Below are positions 55,268 through 64,000 of a DNA stretch of 64,000 bases, one piece after another. A program made the translations under genes and the position numbers. The DNA is from Amphibacillus marinus (GTDB lineage Bacteria > Bacillota > Bacilli > Bacillales > Amphibacillaceae). Positions within the stretch are counted from its first letter, which is position 1; each line of letters opens with the position of its first letter. Under the pieces are notes generated by a model. That model was given only the letters and a program-made list of their open reading frames with translations. It was not told the DNA's origin and did not search any database. The stretch spans positions 186,001 to 250,000 of the forward strand of contig NZ_FODJ01000002.1 of assembly GCF_900110345.1 (NCBI RefSeq), in the 5' to 3' direction.

Positions 55268-56068
55268 ATGATTTCAGTCGAGGATGTCAAAGTCGGTTAT
55301 GATGATCAACTTATTATTGATTCACTAAGCATCACGATTCCTAAAGGTCAAATTACTACAATCATTGGGCCCAATGGTTGTGGTAAATCAACATTACTTA
55401 AATCAATCGCTCGAATTCTCAAAACAAGCGGTGGTTCAATATATTTAGACGGTAAATCAATTAGTCAGACACCTACCAAAGAGGTTGCTCAGAAAATGGC
55501 CATCCTGCCCCAGTCTGCAGAAGCACCTGCTGGTTTAACGGTTAGGGAACTGGTTACTTATGGACGCGCTCCACACCAATCAAGATTTGGGCGCCTAAAG
55601 CAGGCTGATCTTGAAGCAATCGATTGGGCGTTAGCAGAAACCGGTTTACATGAGCTAGAGGACCGTGCTATTGATGCATTGTCTGGTGGTCAGCGTCAGC
55701 GCGTTTGGATTGCAATGGCATTAGCACAGGATACCGAAGTGGTTATCTTAGATGAGCCAACCACATATTTGGATATGTCTCATCAGCTTGATATCTTACA
55801 ATTGTTAGAAAAACTGAACAAGAATCAGAAGAAAACAATTGTGATGGTTCTTCATGATCTTAACCATGCTTCACGCTTTTCACATCATTTAATTGCCATG
55901 CGCAATGGCGCATTGGTTACTCATGGTGTGCCGAACGACGTGATGACAGCAGCAAACCTTCAATATGTTTTTAATATTAATGCGATGCTAGCCGTCTGTC
56001 CATTTAGTCAGAATCCGATTTGTCTTTCCTATGGTAAAGTAGAACAACATGCAGTATCAGCTTCATAA
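55268..56068 (+). CDS. iron-siderophore ABC transporter ATPase (FecE/FhuC type)
   Basis: 266-residue ATPase of a ferric-siderophore importer. Walker A GPNGCGKST, Q-loop LPQSAEAPAGLTVRELVTYGR, signature LSGGQRQRVWIAMALAQ, Walker B VVILDEPTTYLDMSHQ and H-loop MVLHDLNHASRFSHH. Close to the B. subtilis YusV/FhuC branch that serves hydroxamate and catecholate siderophores. First gene of a three-gene operon, under a Fur box; AGGAGGG ribosome binding site. Confidence 0.95.
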   Translation: MISVEDVKVGYDDQLIIDSLSITIPKGQITTIIGPNGCGKSTLLKSIARILKTSGGSIYLDGKSISQTPTKEVAQKMAILPQSAEAPAGLTVRELVTYGRAPHQSRFGRLKQADLEAIDWALAETGLHELEDRAIDALSGGQRQRVWIAMALAQDTEVVILDEPTTYLDMSHQLDILQLLEKLNKNQKKTIVMVLHDLNHASRFSHHLIAMRNGALVTHGVPNDVMTAANLQYVFNINAMLAVCPFSQNPICLSYGKVEQHAVSAS

Positions 56069-56098
56069 TTTAATATAAAGAAAACGAGGATTATAGAG

Positions 56099-57085
56099 AT
56101 GAAAAAAATACTTATTCTTATTGCACTTTTCACATTAATATTGGTAGGTTGTATGGCACAGGATGATGCGCCAGCTGATCAAACAGCTGAAGAACCTACA
56201 GAAGATCAAACTGTTGGAGAAATTACAATTGTTGATGGATTAGGTGAACACACCTTTGACGGGCCGCAAGAACGTATTGTTGCAATTGAATGGAATGTCG
56301 CTGAGGAATTACTTGCCGTAGGCGTTCAGCCGGTTGCTGTTACTGACGTAGAAGGCTTTAATAAATGGGTAACAATTGATCAAGCTTTAGATGAAAGTGT
56401 TGTTGATGTTGGCTTACGTCAAGAACCTAATATTGAAGAGATCGCTAAGCTTGAGCCAGATGTTATTGTTGGGGTAACAGGATACCAAGAAGCGATGCTT
56501 CCAGAGCTTGAAAAAATCGCACCGGTTGTTCTTCTTGACTCACAATCTGAAGAAGCAATTGCTGATATTTACGCAAGTACATTGAACAATTTACGCACAG
56601 TTGCACAGCTTGTAGGTAAAGAGCAAGAAGCTGAGGCAGCAATTACACGCGTCGAAGATCGTATGGCAGAAGCACAAGCGAATATTGAGGCAGCTGACTT
56701 AGCTACCCTTGAATTTGTCTTTACCCAAGCATACTCATCAAATGACGTTCCAGAATTCCGTCTATTTACACCTAATTCAATGGTGAGCCATGTCTTAGAA
56801 GGAATGGGACTTACTAACAAAATTCAAGATCAAGAAGATGAAGCATACGGGTTTATTACAGCCAATGTAGAAGGTGTCGCAAATTATCAGGAAGCATTGT
56901 TCATCCATACTGTTCAGCTTGATGACCCTCTGTTTGAAAACTTATCAAGTAACAGTGCCTGGAATAGTTTACATTTTGTTGAAAATGACCTTATGTTTGA
57001 TGCTGGTTCAGGTGTGTGGACATTCGGTAGTGTTCTGTCTATGGAAACATTGATTAACAATGTTGAAGAAGCTTTAACGAAGTGA
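56099..57085 (+). CDS. iron-siderophore binding lipoprotein (FhuD/FecB type)
   Basis: 328-residue extracellular binding protein anchored at a lipobox Cys (LVGC, Cys18). An acidic linker (about 20-45) leads to a class III periplasmic-binding fold: RIVAIEWNVAEELLAVGVQPVAVTDVEGFNKWV, EPNIEEIAKLEPDVIVG, and LSSNSAWNSLHFVENDLMF. The latter phrasing resembles the FhuD2/YfmC-YfiY type; the ligand (citrate, hydroxamate or catecholate complex) is not certain. Lies 30 bases after the ATPase and 4 bases before the permease. Confidence 0.93.
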   Translation: MKKILILIALFTLILVGCMAQDDAPADQTAEEPTEDQTVGEITIVDGLGEHTFDGPQERIVAIEWNVAEELLAVGVQPVAVTDVEGFNKWVTIDQALDESVVDVGLRQEPNIEEIAKLEPDVIVGVTGYQEAMLPELEKIAPVVLLDSQSEEAIADIYASTLNNLRTVAQLVGKEQEAEAAITRVEDRMAEAQANIEAADLATLEFVFTQAYSSNDVPEFRLFTPNSMVSHVLEGMGLTNKIQDQEDEAYGFITANVEGVANYQEALFIHTVQLDDPLFENLSSNSAWNSLHFVENDLMFDAGSGVWTFGSVLSMETLINNVEEALTK

Positions 57086-57089
57086 TGTT

Positions 57090-59075
57090 ATGAGACTTAA
57101 ATCATCATTACTATTAGTTGGCTCTATCTTTCTGTTTATTGTCCTTGGGCTCATTCACGTGAGCCAAGGACAAGCCTCTTCAGGCTTTTTTAATTTTTGG
57201 CACGAAGTCTGGAACGATTCTCAGCAAATGAATTTTCTGTTACATAGTCGCATGCCTCGCTTTATTATTGGCTGTATTGCAGGAGCTGCCCTAGCAAATG
57301 CTGGCATGCTGTTGCAAACGATGACAAAAAACCCTCTTGCTAGTGCAAGTACGCTTGGCATCCATGCTGGGGCGTATTTTTTTGTAGTTGCTTTTGCCAT
57401 TTTTATTCCTCGAGCAGGGTATTCGTACCCACTACTGATCTCATTAGCCGGTGGATTAATGGCTGCGTTAACGGTCACCTTTCTTGTTGGCAAATCGCTT
57501 GACCCTGTCAGAATCGCCTTGACTGGTTTAATTGTCACCATGTTATTTTCCTCGCTAACAAGTGCGCTCCAGCTTTTGTTTGCCAATGAGGTTGGTGGAT
57601 TATTTCTATGGGGCGCCGGTACGTTGGTTCAGCTTGATTGGTCAGGGGTTCAATTTGCTTCACCTTGGGTAATCGGATTGCTTATTTTTGCTTTAATTAT
57701 CAGTCACCGCTTTGATTTTCTGTTACTGGGTGATGATGTCGCAATTGGGCTTGGTCAAAACATTACCATAACTAAGGCATTAGGCTGGTTTATTGCAATC
57801 TTGTTAACTTCCATTACAGTAGCAGCGGTGGGTCCGATTGGGTTTGTTGGCATTATCGCTCCTCACCTCGTTCGGCTGATGGGATTTACGAAGCATCGCA
57901 GCATGATCATTGGTAATATTATTGTTGGAGCGGGCCTATTAATTATGGCGGATATCCTAGTGCGGATTGTCTCGCAAACCGCTGAGCTCCCTGTTGGTGC
58001 AATGACGGCTATTATCGGAGCCCCGTGGCTTATTTATTTAGCTTTAAAAATGCGCAAGCAGACAAAATCAGCCGGCAAGGTACTGGAGGGAAAAGTACGG
58101 GTTACAAAGCTTGCCCCATTTTATCTTGGGCTAGTATTGGTAACATTATTACTGATTACAACCAGTCTTTCATTTGGCGGAACAAGCTTTACCCGCTTAG
58201 CAGAGCTTCCTCAAGAGCTACTGTATAATCGTTTTGTCTGGGATTTCCGGGTCCCACGCGTCTTCGTCAGCTTGTTAATCGGGATGATGATGGCTGGAAG
58301 TGGCTTACTGATGCAAACCGTGTTACGCAATCCGCTCGCAGATACCTCTGTGTTAGGGATTTCGTCTGGGGCAAGCGTCTTTGCAATGTTATTCTTACTG
58401 GTCTTTCCCCAAGCACCGATCATTTTTGTACCCATTGGGGCCTTTATCGGCGCATTTGTAACGATGGCTATTATTCTGCTCATTAGTGTTCGCAGTGGCT
58501 TCCAGCCCATTATTCTCATTCTAATGGGGATTGCTATCTCAGCTGTTGGATCAGCTATTATTCAAATCTTACTCGTGCGAGCTAATCTTTACGCTGGACT
58601 TGCCCTCACCTGGCTAGCCGGGAGCACCTATGGCTCAAGTTGGCAGGATTTCAGCATTGTAATTGTAGCTATCGTTGTGATTCTACCAATTGTGATAAGC
58701 TTTGCCAAGACATTTGATTTATTAGCATTTGACGATGAAGTCGCAATTGGTCTAGGGGTAAAAGCAGGTAAAATGCGCTTGATTATGATCTTACTAGCTG
58801 TCTCACTAACAGCAGTTAGCGTTAGCGTAGTCGGCACCATTGGTTTCATTGGCCTTCTGGCACCACATATCGCAAGACAATTGGTTGGCCCAAAGCTTGT
58901 TAAACTTCTGCCATTAAGTTTATTGCTCGGTGGGATGCTTTTAATAAGTGCGGACTTTTTAGGGCGGTTATTACTTGCACCAAAAGAAGTACCAGCCGGC
59001 ATTATTGTCTCCCTGATTGGCGCTCCCTACCTTCTCTATTTATTAAAGCGAATGAACCGGGTTAAAGCAAAGTAG
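57090..59075 (+). CDS. fused FecCD-type iron-siderophore permease
   Basis: 661-residue membrane protein made of two complete FecCD permease halves (about 1-325 and 335-661). Each has the pattern R-x-P-R (HSRMPRFIIGCIAGAALANAG and DFRVPRVFVSLLIGMMMAGSG), GxxLQTxxxNPLA, the coupling segment VGFVGIIAPHLVR / IGFIGLLAPHIAR and GAP near the end. Single-chain FhuB-like permeases are usual in Enterobacteria, while most Bacillus systems use two genes, so the fusion is notable. It begins 4 bases after the binding-protein stop with only a weak site, so coupling is likely. Its stop codon lies in the terminator stem. Confidence 0.94.
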   Translation: MRLKSSLLLVGSIFLFIVLGLIHVSQGQASSGFFNFWHEVWNDSQQMNFLLHSRMPRFIIGCIAGAALANAGMLLQTMTKNPLASASTLGIHAGAYFFVVAFAIFIPRAGYSYPLLISLAGGLMAALTVTFLVGKSLDPVRIALTGLIVTMLFSSLTSALQLLFANEVGGLFLWGAGTLVQLDWSGVQFASPWVIGLLIFALIISHRFDFLLLGDDVAIGLGQNITITKALGWFIAILLTSITVAAVGPIGFVGIIAPHLVRLMGFTKHRSMIIGNIIVGAGLLIMADILVRIVSQTAELPVGAMTAIIGAPWLIYLALKMRKQTKSAGKVLEGKVRVTKLAPFYLGLVLVTLLLITTSLSFGGTSFTRLAELPQELLYNRFVWDFRVPRVFVSLLIGMMMAGSGLLMQTVLRNPLADTSVLGISSGASVFAMLFLLVFPQAPIIFVPIGAFIGAFVTMAIILLISVRSGFQPIILILMGIAISAVGSAIIQILLVRANLYAGLALTWLAGSTYGSSWQDFSIVIVAIVVILPIVISFAKTFDLLAFDDEVAIGLGVKAGKMRLIMILLAVSLTAVSVSVVGTIGFIGLLAPHIARQLVGPKLVKLLPLSLLLGGMLLISADFLGRLLLAPKEVPAGIIVSLIGAPYLLYLLKRMNRVKAK

Positions 59076-59102
59076 CGTGATGCTCTCAAGCATCACGCTA
59101 CT
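59071..59102. terminator. terminator of the siderophore operon
   Basis: 14-bp perfect stem AGTAGCGTGATGCT / AGCATCACGCTACT with a 4-base loop and seven U after it on the plus strand; the stem contains the permease stop codon. Confidence 0.92.
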
Positions 59103-59109
59103 TTTTTTA

Positions 59110-59571
59110 TTATTTAACAAGCTCCTTTGTCATAAAAAGACTGTTAGGGTCATGGCGATAGTCTGCAAATGGTTCACAATAGTTAAAGCCAAATTTCTCA
59201 TACATTAATCGAGCAGGAGCAAAAGCATCCATAGCACCTGTTTCCAGACTAAGTCGTTGGTAACCTCGTTGGTTTGCTTGGTCAATAATGTGTGTTAAGA
59301 GTCTGCTTGAGACACCTTTTCGCAAATGATTTTGAGCAGTACGCATTGATTTTAGCTCCCCGTGCTTGCGATCAAGCTCTTTTAGTGCGCCACACCCCGC
59401 TAGTTGCCCCTGATCCCAAATCGTCCAAAAAGTTACCGTAGGGTGCTTCAGCTTATTTATGTCAAATGCATGCGTACTTTCAGGTGGAGAGATTGCTGCC
59501 ATTGCTTGCAAATGCTCATTGATTAGATTTATTACTGCTGTTCTTGTTAAGTTATCTTGTTTAATCTCCAT
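59110..59571 (-). CDS. GNAT acetyltransferase (YsnE-like)
   Basis: 153-residue N-acetyltransferase with core LAGCGALKELDRKHGELKSMRTAQNHLRKGVSSRLLTHIIDQA, LSLETGAMDAFAPARLMYEKFGF and C-terminal DPNSLFMTKEL. The pattern is that of Bacillus YsnE and E. coli YjdJ/PhnO-like small acetyltransferases. B. velezensis YsnE has been linked with indole-acetate production, but this is not evidence of that role here. Convergent with the siderophore operon. Confidence 0.82.
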   Translation of the reverse strand: MEIKQDNLTRTAVINLINEHLQAMAAISPPESTHAFDINKLKHPTVTFWTIWDQGQLAGCGALKELDRKHGELKSMRTAQNHLRKGVSSRLLTHIIDQANQRGYQRLSLETGAMDAFAPARLMYEKFGFNYCEPFADYRHDPNSLFMTKELVK

Positions 59572-59723
59572 TCACATTTACTCCCTGTCGCTATAAATTG
59601 TTCACTAATGATAGTTTACCTGAAAGTACGTTGTTGATGAACCTTTATGTTATATCAGTTTCCATACTAAGAGAATAACTTAACAGATACTTTGAAGATT
59701 TCTACTGAATGATTAAAATATAA

Positions 59724-60302
59724 TTACACACCCTCAACATCAATTAATTCACCCTTCACGACCACCCGCTGCTCTCCTGACAGCGTACACGTTATTAACG
59801 TGAGCTCAGGTCCATTGTTCTCTAGCACATGTACGTCCTGTGGTTCTACAACCTCAATCGATTTAACGAGATAACGATAACGATGCGTTTGATCACTTAA
59901 CACCAGCTCATCACCTTTTTGCACATCCGGTAGCTTACTAAAATGCCGGTCACCCCGGTAGCCACGATGACCGGCAATCGTGACATTATCTAACTCAGGA
60001 TTGCGACCCTCAATAACCTGAGTTAATGCAAGGGCAAGGTTTTCCTCGGTTGTCTCTGCTAATACATATTGATCAAGCTCAATGGCGGGAATCTCCAATT
60101 GATAAACACTATCTAAATCTTCAGCTGACCACTGTTCTAGATGATCGATTTCTGCTCCACTTCTCAATAAGTCCATTGCTTGAACAAGAGAAGCACTGCG
60201 CGAGGTTGTATACCAATCATAGGTTAACGCTATTGCAATACAAATTGTGCCAACAAACATTGCAATAACACCTACACGTAATTTCTTGCTTTTCAAGAAC
60301 AT
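59724..60302 (-). CDS. sortase (class D-like)
   Basis: 192-residue membrane-anchored transpeptidase: one N-terminal helix (about 8-28), then the sortase barrel. Catalytic His112 (AGHRGYRGDRHF), Cys172 (LTLITCTLSG) and Arg179 are present. Short length, the TLITC motif and a single N-terminal anchor fit class D-type sortases of Bacilli. Gene order puts it immediately downstream of the LPQTG adhesin, so it is likely the dedicated enzyme that attaches it to the wall. The ATG at 60302 is very close to GAGGAGGGG; the TTG two codons on (60296) has better spacing and may be the true start. Confidence 0.88.
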   Translation of the reverse strand: MFLKSKKLRVGVIAMFVGTICIAIALTYDWYTTSRSASLVQAMDLLRSGAEIDHLEQWSAEDLDSVYQLEIPAIELDQYVLAETTEENLALALTQVIEGRNPELDNVTIAGHRGYRGDRHFSKLPDVQKGDELVLSDQTHRYRYLVKSIEVVEPQDVHVLENNGPELTLITCTLSGEQRVVVKGELIDVEGV

Positions 60303-60368
60303 CCCCTCCTCTTCCTATTTAAAGCGATAAAATGAAGAAGGGACGACATAAAGCCATCCCTTCGTTAA

Positions 60369-63300
60369 TTACTGTAATCGTCCGTTTAAACCCTTCATTT
60401 TCTTCAAATGAGCAAGGACAAGGATACCACCCGTTGTGAATAGCATTGTTCCTAACGTCATCAAGTACCTTAACCATTCCTCACCTGTTTGTGGCAAAAC
60501 TGGTGGAACAATTTGATCCTCTTCTAGAACTGGTGGTTGCTCTGGTTGTTCTGGGCTATTTTCTACAATATACTCAAGCTCAAAGTGCCCAAACACAATG
60601 GTGATTTCAATTGGCTCATCAAGTAATTGATAGCCCTCAGGTGCTGCTGTCTCGACAAGCTGATAGTCTCCGACTGGTAAGCCGTCAATAACTGCCTGGC
60701 CATTTTCATCGGTTACAACTGACGTCACAATATCGCCTGCTTCATTAATCAATTCAAATTCTGCGCCAGCTAAAGTAGCATCTGTTTCACTATCCACCTT
60801 AATGATGAGTAGTTCTGAAAGAATTGGTGTATTCTCAAAAACTAACTCAACAATCGCTTGCTGGTTTTGCTCAATTTCAAATTCGATTGGTGCTTCATCT
60901 AATACATAACCGAATGGGGCTGCTGTTTCTACTAACGCATAGCTACCTGGTGCTAAATCTTCAACAACTAGTAGACCACCTTCATCTGTTGTTAATTCTG
61001 TCTCTAACTCCGCACCATCTCCATCTAACAATGTAAAGACTGCGCCTGATAAGAACTCACCAGCACTGCTTTGCTTCGTTAATTGAACCGCGCCTGGTGT
61101 CAGCTCATTAACAAAGGTCACTTCTGTTACCGTCGTCTGACCTAAACCAATTTCAAAACTAATTGGTGTTGGATCAAGCTGATAACCCGGTAATGCCTGT
61201 GTTTCAATCAATTGATAGCTTCCAGGGTTTAAGTTATCAATAAGTAGTTGACCTTCTTCATTCGTGACCAGTCCTGTTTCAAGTGAATTCCCACCTGCAT
61301 CTTGTAGCTCAAATTCAACGCCAGCCAAGCGTTCGCCATATTCACCTTCTTTGGTTAATTCAAAGGCACTCGGGATATAGAGGTTCTCTACTTCAATTTC
61401 TAATATTTCTTGCTGGTTAAAGACAATTTCAAAGCCAATTGGCGTCTGATCAAGCTGATAGCCAAATGGGGCTGCTGTCTCAACAAAGGCATATTCTCCT
61501 GGTAATAAATCTTCAATTAATACTATACCATCTGCATTTGTTGTTAATTCAGTAGCTAGCTCTTGCCCATCCGCATCTAGCAGTGTAAAGACGGCATTAG
61601 CTAATGCTTCGCCACCCTCACCAACTTTTAGTAACTGAACAGCACCTAACGATAATGCATTGGTCATACTTAATTCAACTGTTTCGATCGGTCCTAGGAC
61701 AATTTCAAAGGCAAGCGGCGTCGAATCGAGCTGATAACCCGGAATTGATGCTGTCTCAACCAATTGATATTGACCCGGTTTCAATTCATTGATGACCAGA
61801 AGACCGTCTTCATCAGTCACAAGATCTTCTATCAAAGTATTACCTGCTTGATCTTGAAGTTCAAAGGTCACACCGGTTAACAGCGCACCATCTTCACCTT
61901 CCTTTAATAGTTGAACTGAACCAGTAGATTGTTCATTCTCAACTTCTAAGCTCAAGGTTGTTTGCTGATTAAAGACAATTTCAAATGCAATTGGTGCCAA
62001 TAATAAATCGTGACCAAACGGTGCTTCCGTCTCAACAAATGCATACTGTCCTGGTAGCAAGTCGGTCACAACAATGACGCCATTTTCATCTGTTGTTAGA
62101 CCGGTCGCCAGTTCTTCTTCAGCCTCATTAATTAACGTAAAGACCGCACCTGCTAAGGCTTCACCTGTCTCACTTATTTTAACAAGCTCAACGTCACCAG
62201 GTGTCAGCGGGTTAACAAAGGTTACTTCGGTTACTTCTGTCTCACCTAAGCCAATCTCAAATGCAATTGGAGTTGGATCTAAGTCATACCCTGGTATTGT
62301 AGCCGTTTCAACTAACTGATAAGCACCTGGAATGAGGTTGTCAATCAACAAAATACCATCCTCGCCGGTGATTAAGTCAGCTTGTAGTGTGTTGCCATCA
62401 CGATCCTGTAAAGCAAACACCACACCTGCTAGTAGCTCGCCGTCTTCGCCCTCTTTTGTTAACTGAAAAGCACTTGGGATATAAAGATTCTCCATCTCTA
62501 ATTCCAGTAGCTCTTGCTGGTTAAAGACAATTTCAAATGCAATTGGCGTCGGATCAAGCTGAAAACCAAATGGTGCTTCGGTCTCAATCAGCTGGTAGCT
62601 GCCTGGTCGCAAGCCCTCAACGGTTAAAAGTCCGTCTGGATCGGTCACAAGATTGGGCAGCAATAGCTCACCATCACCAGCTAGCAAGTTGAACACAGCG
62701 CCTTCAAGTAGTTCGCCACCCTCACCAAGCTTTAATAGCCGGAAGCCCCCTGGGGTTAGTTCATTCACAAACGTTAACTCAACAGTTGCTACCTGTCCTA
62801 GTTCGATCTCAAATGCAAGCGGTGTCGGATCAAATTCATACCCTGGTATTGTTGCAGTTTCAACAAGCTGATAACTGCCTGGCTTTAGCTCGTCAATAAA
62901 CAGGATGCCCGCTTCATCTGTTAATAAATCAGTTTGCAGTGAATTACCATCGCTATCTTGAAGCTCAAAAGTAACGCCTTCTAGCAGTTCGCCATCTTCA
63001 CCCTCTTTTAAAAGCTGGACAGCACCTGGTGTCTGTTCATTTTCAATCTCTAGCTCTAAAACTGCTTGCTGATTAAAGACAATTTCAAACGGTATCGGCG
63101 TCTCGTCTAAATCATGACCAAATGGCGCTTCTATCTCAACAAATGCATAATTACCCGGAAGTAAATCATCGACTTGGATGAATCCTGCTTGATCTGTTGT
63201 TAAACCCGTTGCGATCACTTCATCTTGATCATTAATTAAACTAAAGACCGCACCCACTAACGCTTCACCTAATTCACCAACTTTACTAAGTTGGACAGAG

Positions 63301-64000
63301 CCTGGTGTTAATGGGTTAACAAAGGTTACCTCTGTAACTGTTGTCTGGCCCAAACCAATTTCAAATTCAATTGGGGTTGGATCAAGGTCGTAACCTGGAA
63401 TGGTTTCCGTTTCAATTAGCTGATAACGACCAGGAATTAGATCATCAATAAAGAGTAAACCATCTTCATCTGTAACTAAACCTTCATCTAAAGTATTGCC
63501 ATCTTCATCCTGTAACGTAAAGACAACACCAGCCAGACGTTCACCACCTGGCCCTTCCTTGGTTAATTCAAAGGCACTCGGTGTATAGATATTTTCAATC
63601 TCTAGCTCAACAATGTCCTGCTGATTAAAAATGATCTCAAATGGAATTGGGGTTGCGTCTAGTTCAAAGCCAAACGGTGCTTCTGTTTCAATAAAAGCAT
63701 ATAGACCCGGCTTTAAGTCATCAACAACAAGAATACCATTTTCATCAGTCGTCAAACCCGTCGCGATAACGACTTCATTTTCATCAATTAAGCTAAAGAC
63801 AGCTCCTTCAAGGTGCTCACCGCCCTCACCTAGCTTAAACAGTTGCACCGACCCAGTTGCTAATGGGTTAACAAAGCTAACTGCAGTGACTGTCGTTTGA
63901 CCCAATTCAATCTCAAATTCAATCGGGGTTGGATCAAGCTCATAGCCTGGAATGGTTGCTGTTTCCACAAGTTGATACAGCCCCGGCTTTAGCTCATCAA
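60369..64000 (-). CDS. giant SpaA/CnaB-repeat LPXTG surface protein, 5' end beyond window
   Basis: The frame is open through the right edge; about 1210 C-terminal residues are visible. They consist of twelve complete SpaA-like (prealbumin/CnaB) domains of roughly 85-90 residues plus part of another. Each has a first-strand Lys (as in ELTKEG), a Glu in ETxAPFG or ETxTIPG and a closing Asn (ENxx, FVN), the trio that forms internal isopeptide bonds. TIPGY and APFG domains alternate. After the last, divergent domain come a Pro-rich spacer, LPQTG (60497-60483), a hydrophobic helix and a basic tail. Strongly acidic. A stalk adhesin anchored by the adjacent sortase is the likely role. Confidence 0.93.
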   Translation of the reverse strand, partial: DELKPGLYQLVETATIPGYELDPTPIEFEIELGQTTVTAVSFVNPLATGSVQLFKLGEGGEHLEGAVFSLIDENEVVIATGLTTDENGILVVDDLKPGLYAFIETEAPFGFELDATPIPFEIIFNQQDIVELEIENIYTPSAFELTKEGPGGERLAGVVFTLQDEDGNTLDEGLVTDEDGLLFIDDLIPGRYQLIETETIPGYDLDPTPIEFEIGLGQTTVTEVTFVNPLTPGSVQLSKVGELGEALVGAVFSLINDQDEVIATGLTTDQAGFIQVDDLLPGNYAFVEIEAPFGHDLDETPIPFEIVFNQQAVLELEIENEQTPGAVQLLKEGEDGELLEGVTFELQDSDGNSLQTDLLTDEAGILFIDELKPGSYQLVETATIPGYEFDPTPLAFEIELGQVATVELTFVNELTPGGFRLLKLGEGGELLEGAVFNLLAGDGELLLPNLVTDPDGLLTVEGLRPGSYQLIETEAPFGFQLDPTPIAFEIVFNQQELLELEMENLYIPSAFQLTKEGEDGELLAGVVFALQDRDGNTLQADLITGEDGILLIDNLIPGAYQLVETATIPGYDLDPTPIAFEIGLGETEVTEVTFVNPLTPGDVELVKISETGEALAGAVFTLINEAEEELATGLTTDENGVIVVTDLLPGQYAFVETEAPFGHDLLLAPIAFEIVFNQQTTLSLEVENEQSTGSVQLLKEGEDGALLTGVTFELQDQAGNTLIEDLVTDEDGLLVINELKPGQYQLVETASIPGYQLDSTPLAFEIVLGPIETVELSMTNALSLGAVQLLKVGEGGEALANAVFTLLDADGQELATELTTNADGIVLIEDLLPGEYAFVETAAPFGYQLDQTPIGFEIVFNQQEILEIEVENLYIPSAFELTKEGEYGERLAGVEFELQDAGGNSLETGLVTNEEGQLLIDNLNPGSYQLIETQALPGYQLDPTPISFEIGLGQTTVTEVTFVNELTPGAVQLTKQSSAGEFLSGAVFTLLDGDGAELETELTTDEGGLLVVEDLAPGSYALVETAAPFGYVLDEAPIEFEIEQNQQAIVELVFENTPILSELLIIKVDSETDATLAGAEFELINEAGDIVTSVVTDENGQAVIDGLPVGDYQLVETAAPEGYQLLDEPIEITIVFGHFELEYIVENSPEQPEQPPVLEEDQIVPPVLPQTGEEWLRYLMTLGTMLFTTGGILVLAHLKKMKGLNGRLQ

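Noticed and set aside
62074-63900. Ser/Val-rich plus-strand frames opposite the adhesin
   Set aside because: Antisense of a repetitive gene; they recur at the repeat period and lack ribosome binding sites.

Overview
The window is low-GC Gram-positive chromosomal DNA, most likely from a member of the Bacillaceae. The evidence is strong purine-rich ribosome binding sites with frequent TTG/GTG starts, Bacillus-type genes (fosB, a comQXPA quorum-sensing locus, mtlA-mtlR-mtlF-mtlD, pxpBCA, yloB-like and pfeT-like ATPases) and very acidic lipoproteins and surface proteins. The acidity suggests, but does not prove, a salt- or alkali-adapted relative of Amphibacillus/Halolactibacillus. I see no rRNA, tRNA, CRISPR array, intact insertion sequence or prophage.

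Layout. 0-5.3 kb: end of a DapA-family lyase, a HAD phosphatase, a repetitive helical protein, an endonuclease III-like/fosB pair, a lipoprotein and RarD. 5.3-11 kb: a six-gene nucleoside-catabolism operon (pdp-xapX-deoB-punA-cdd-deoC, minus strand) behind a GntR regulator; a repeated GACGTCCAACAA motif in its promoter is the likely operator. 11-20 kb: an acetyltransferase, a sarcosine/N-methyltryptophan oxidase, lipoproteins, the 5-oxoprolinase genes pxpBCA, an AI-2E family permease and an AAC(3) enzyme. 20-30.7 kb: a P1B-type metal ATPase with an operator-like palindrome, ferredoxin-NADP reductase behind a perfect Fur box, a DrrAB-like exporter, two overlapping DHFR-like reductases, an aminoglycoside phosphotransferase-like kinase and small enzymes. 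30.7-42 kb: methionine aminopeptidase, a Smr-less MutS2 paralogue behind what looks like a complete translation-dependent attenuator, a full comQXPA locus including an unlisted 51-residue ComX precursor, Tag, a DsbA-like protein and a NERD-domain pseudogene. Two arrays of one 51-bp repeat family lie 9 kb apart here. 42-48 kb: mannitol PTS operon with CRE and MtlR-type sites. 48-51 kb: TetR/serine hydrolase pair, then an AimR-like receptor without an HTH and a secreted peptide precursor carrying a 19-residue repeat. 51-59 kb: Ca2+ ATPase, DUF421 protein and a Fur-controlled siderophore importer with a fused permease. 59-64 kb: a class D-like sortase and the C-terminal 3.6 kb of a giant LPXTG adhesin built of SpaA/CnaB domains, running off the right edge.

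The points most worth following are (1) the AimR-like/repeat-peptide pair at 49.8-51.1 kb, a candidate peptide-signalling system outside a phage; (2) the uORF-attenuator controlling a MutS2-like ATPase at 32-34.3 kb; (3) the new ComX variant; (4) the dispersed 51-bp repeats; and (5) the four-domain super-repeat of the adhesin.
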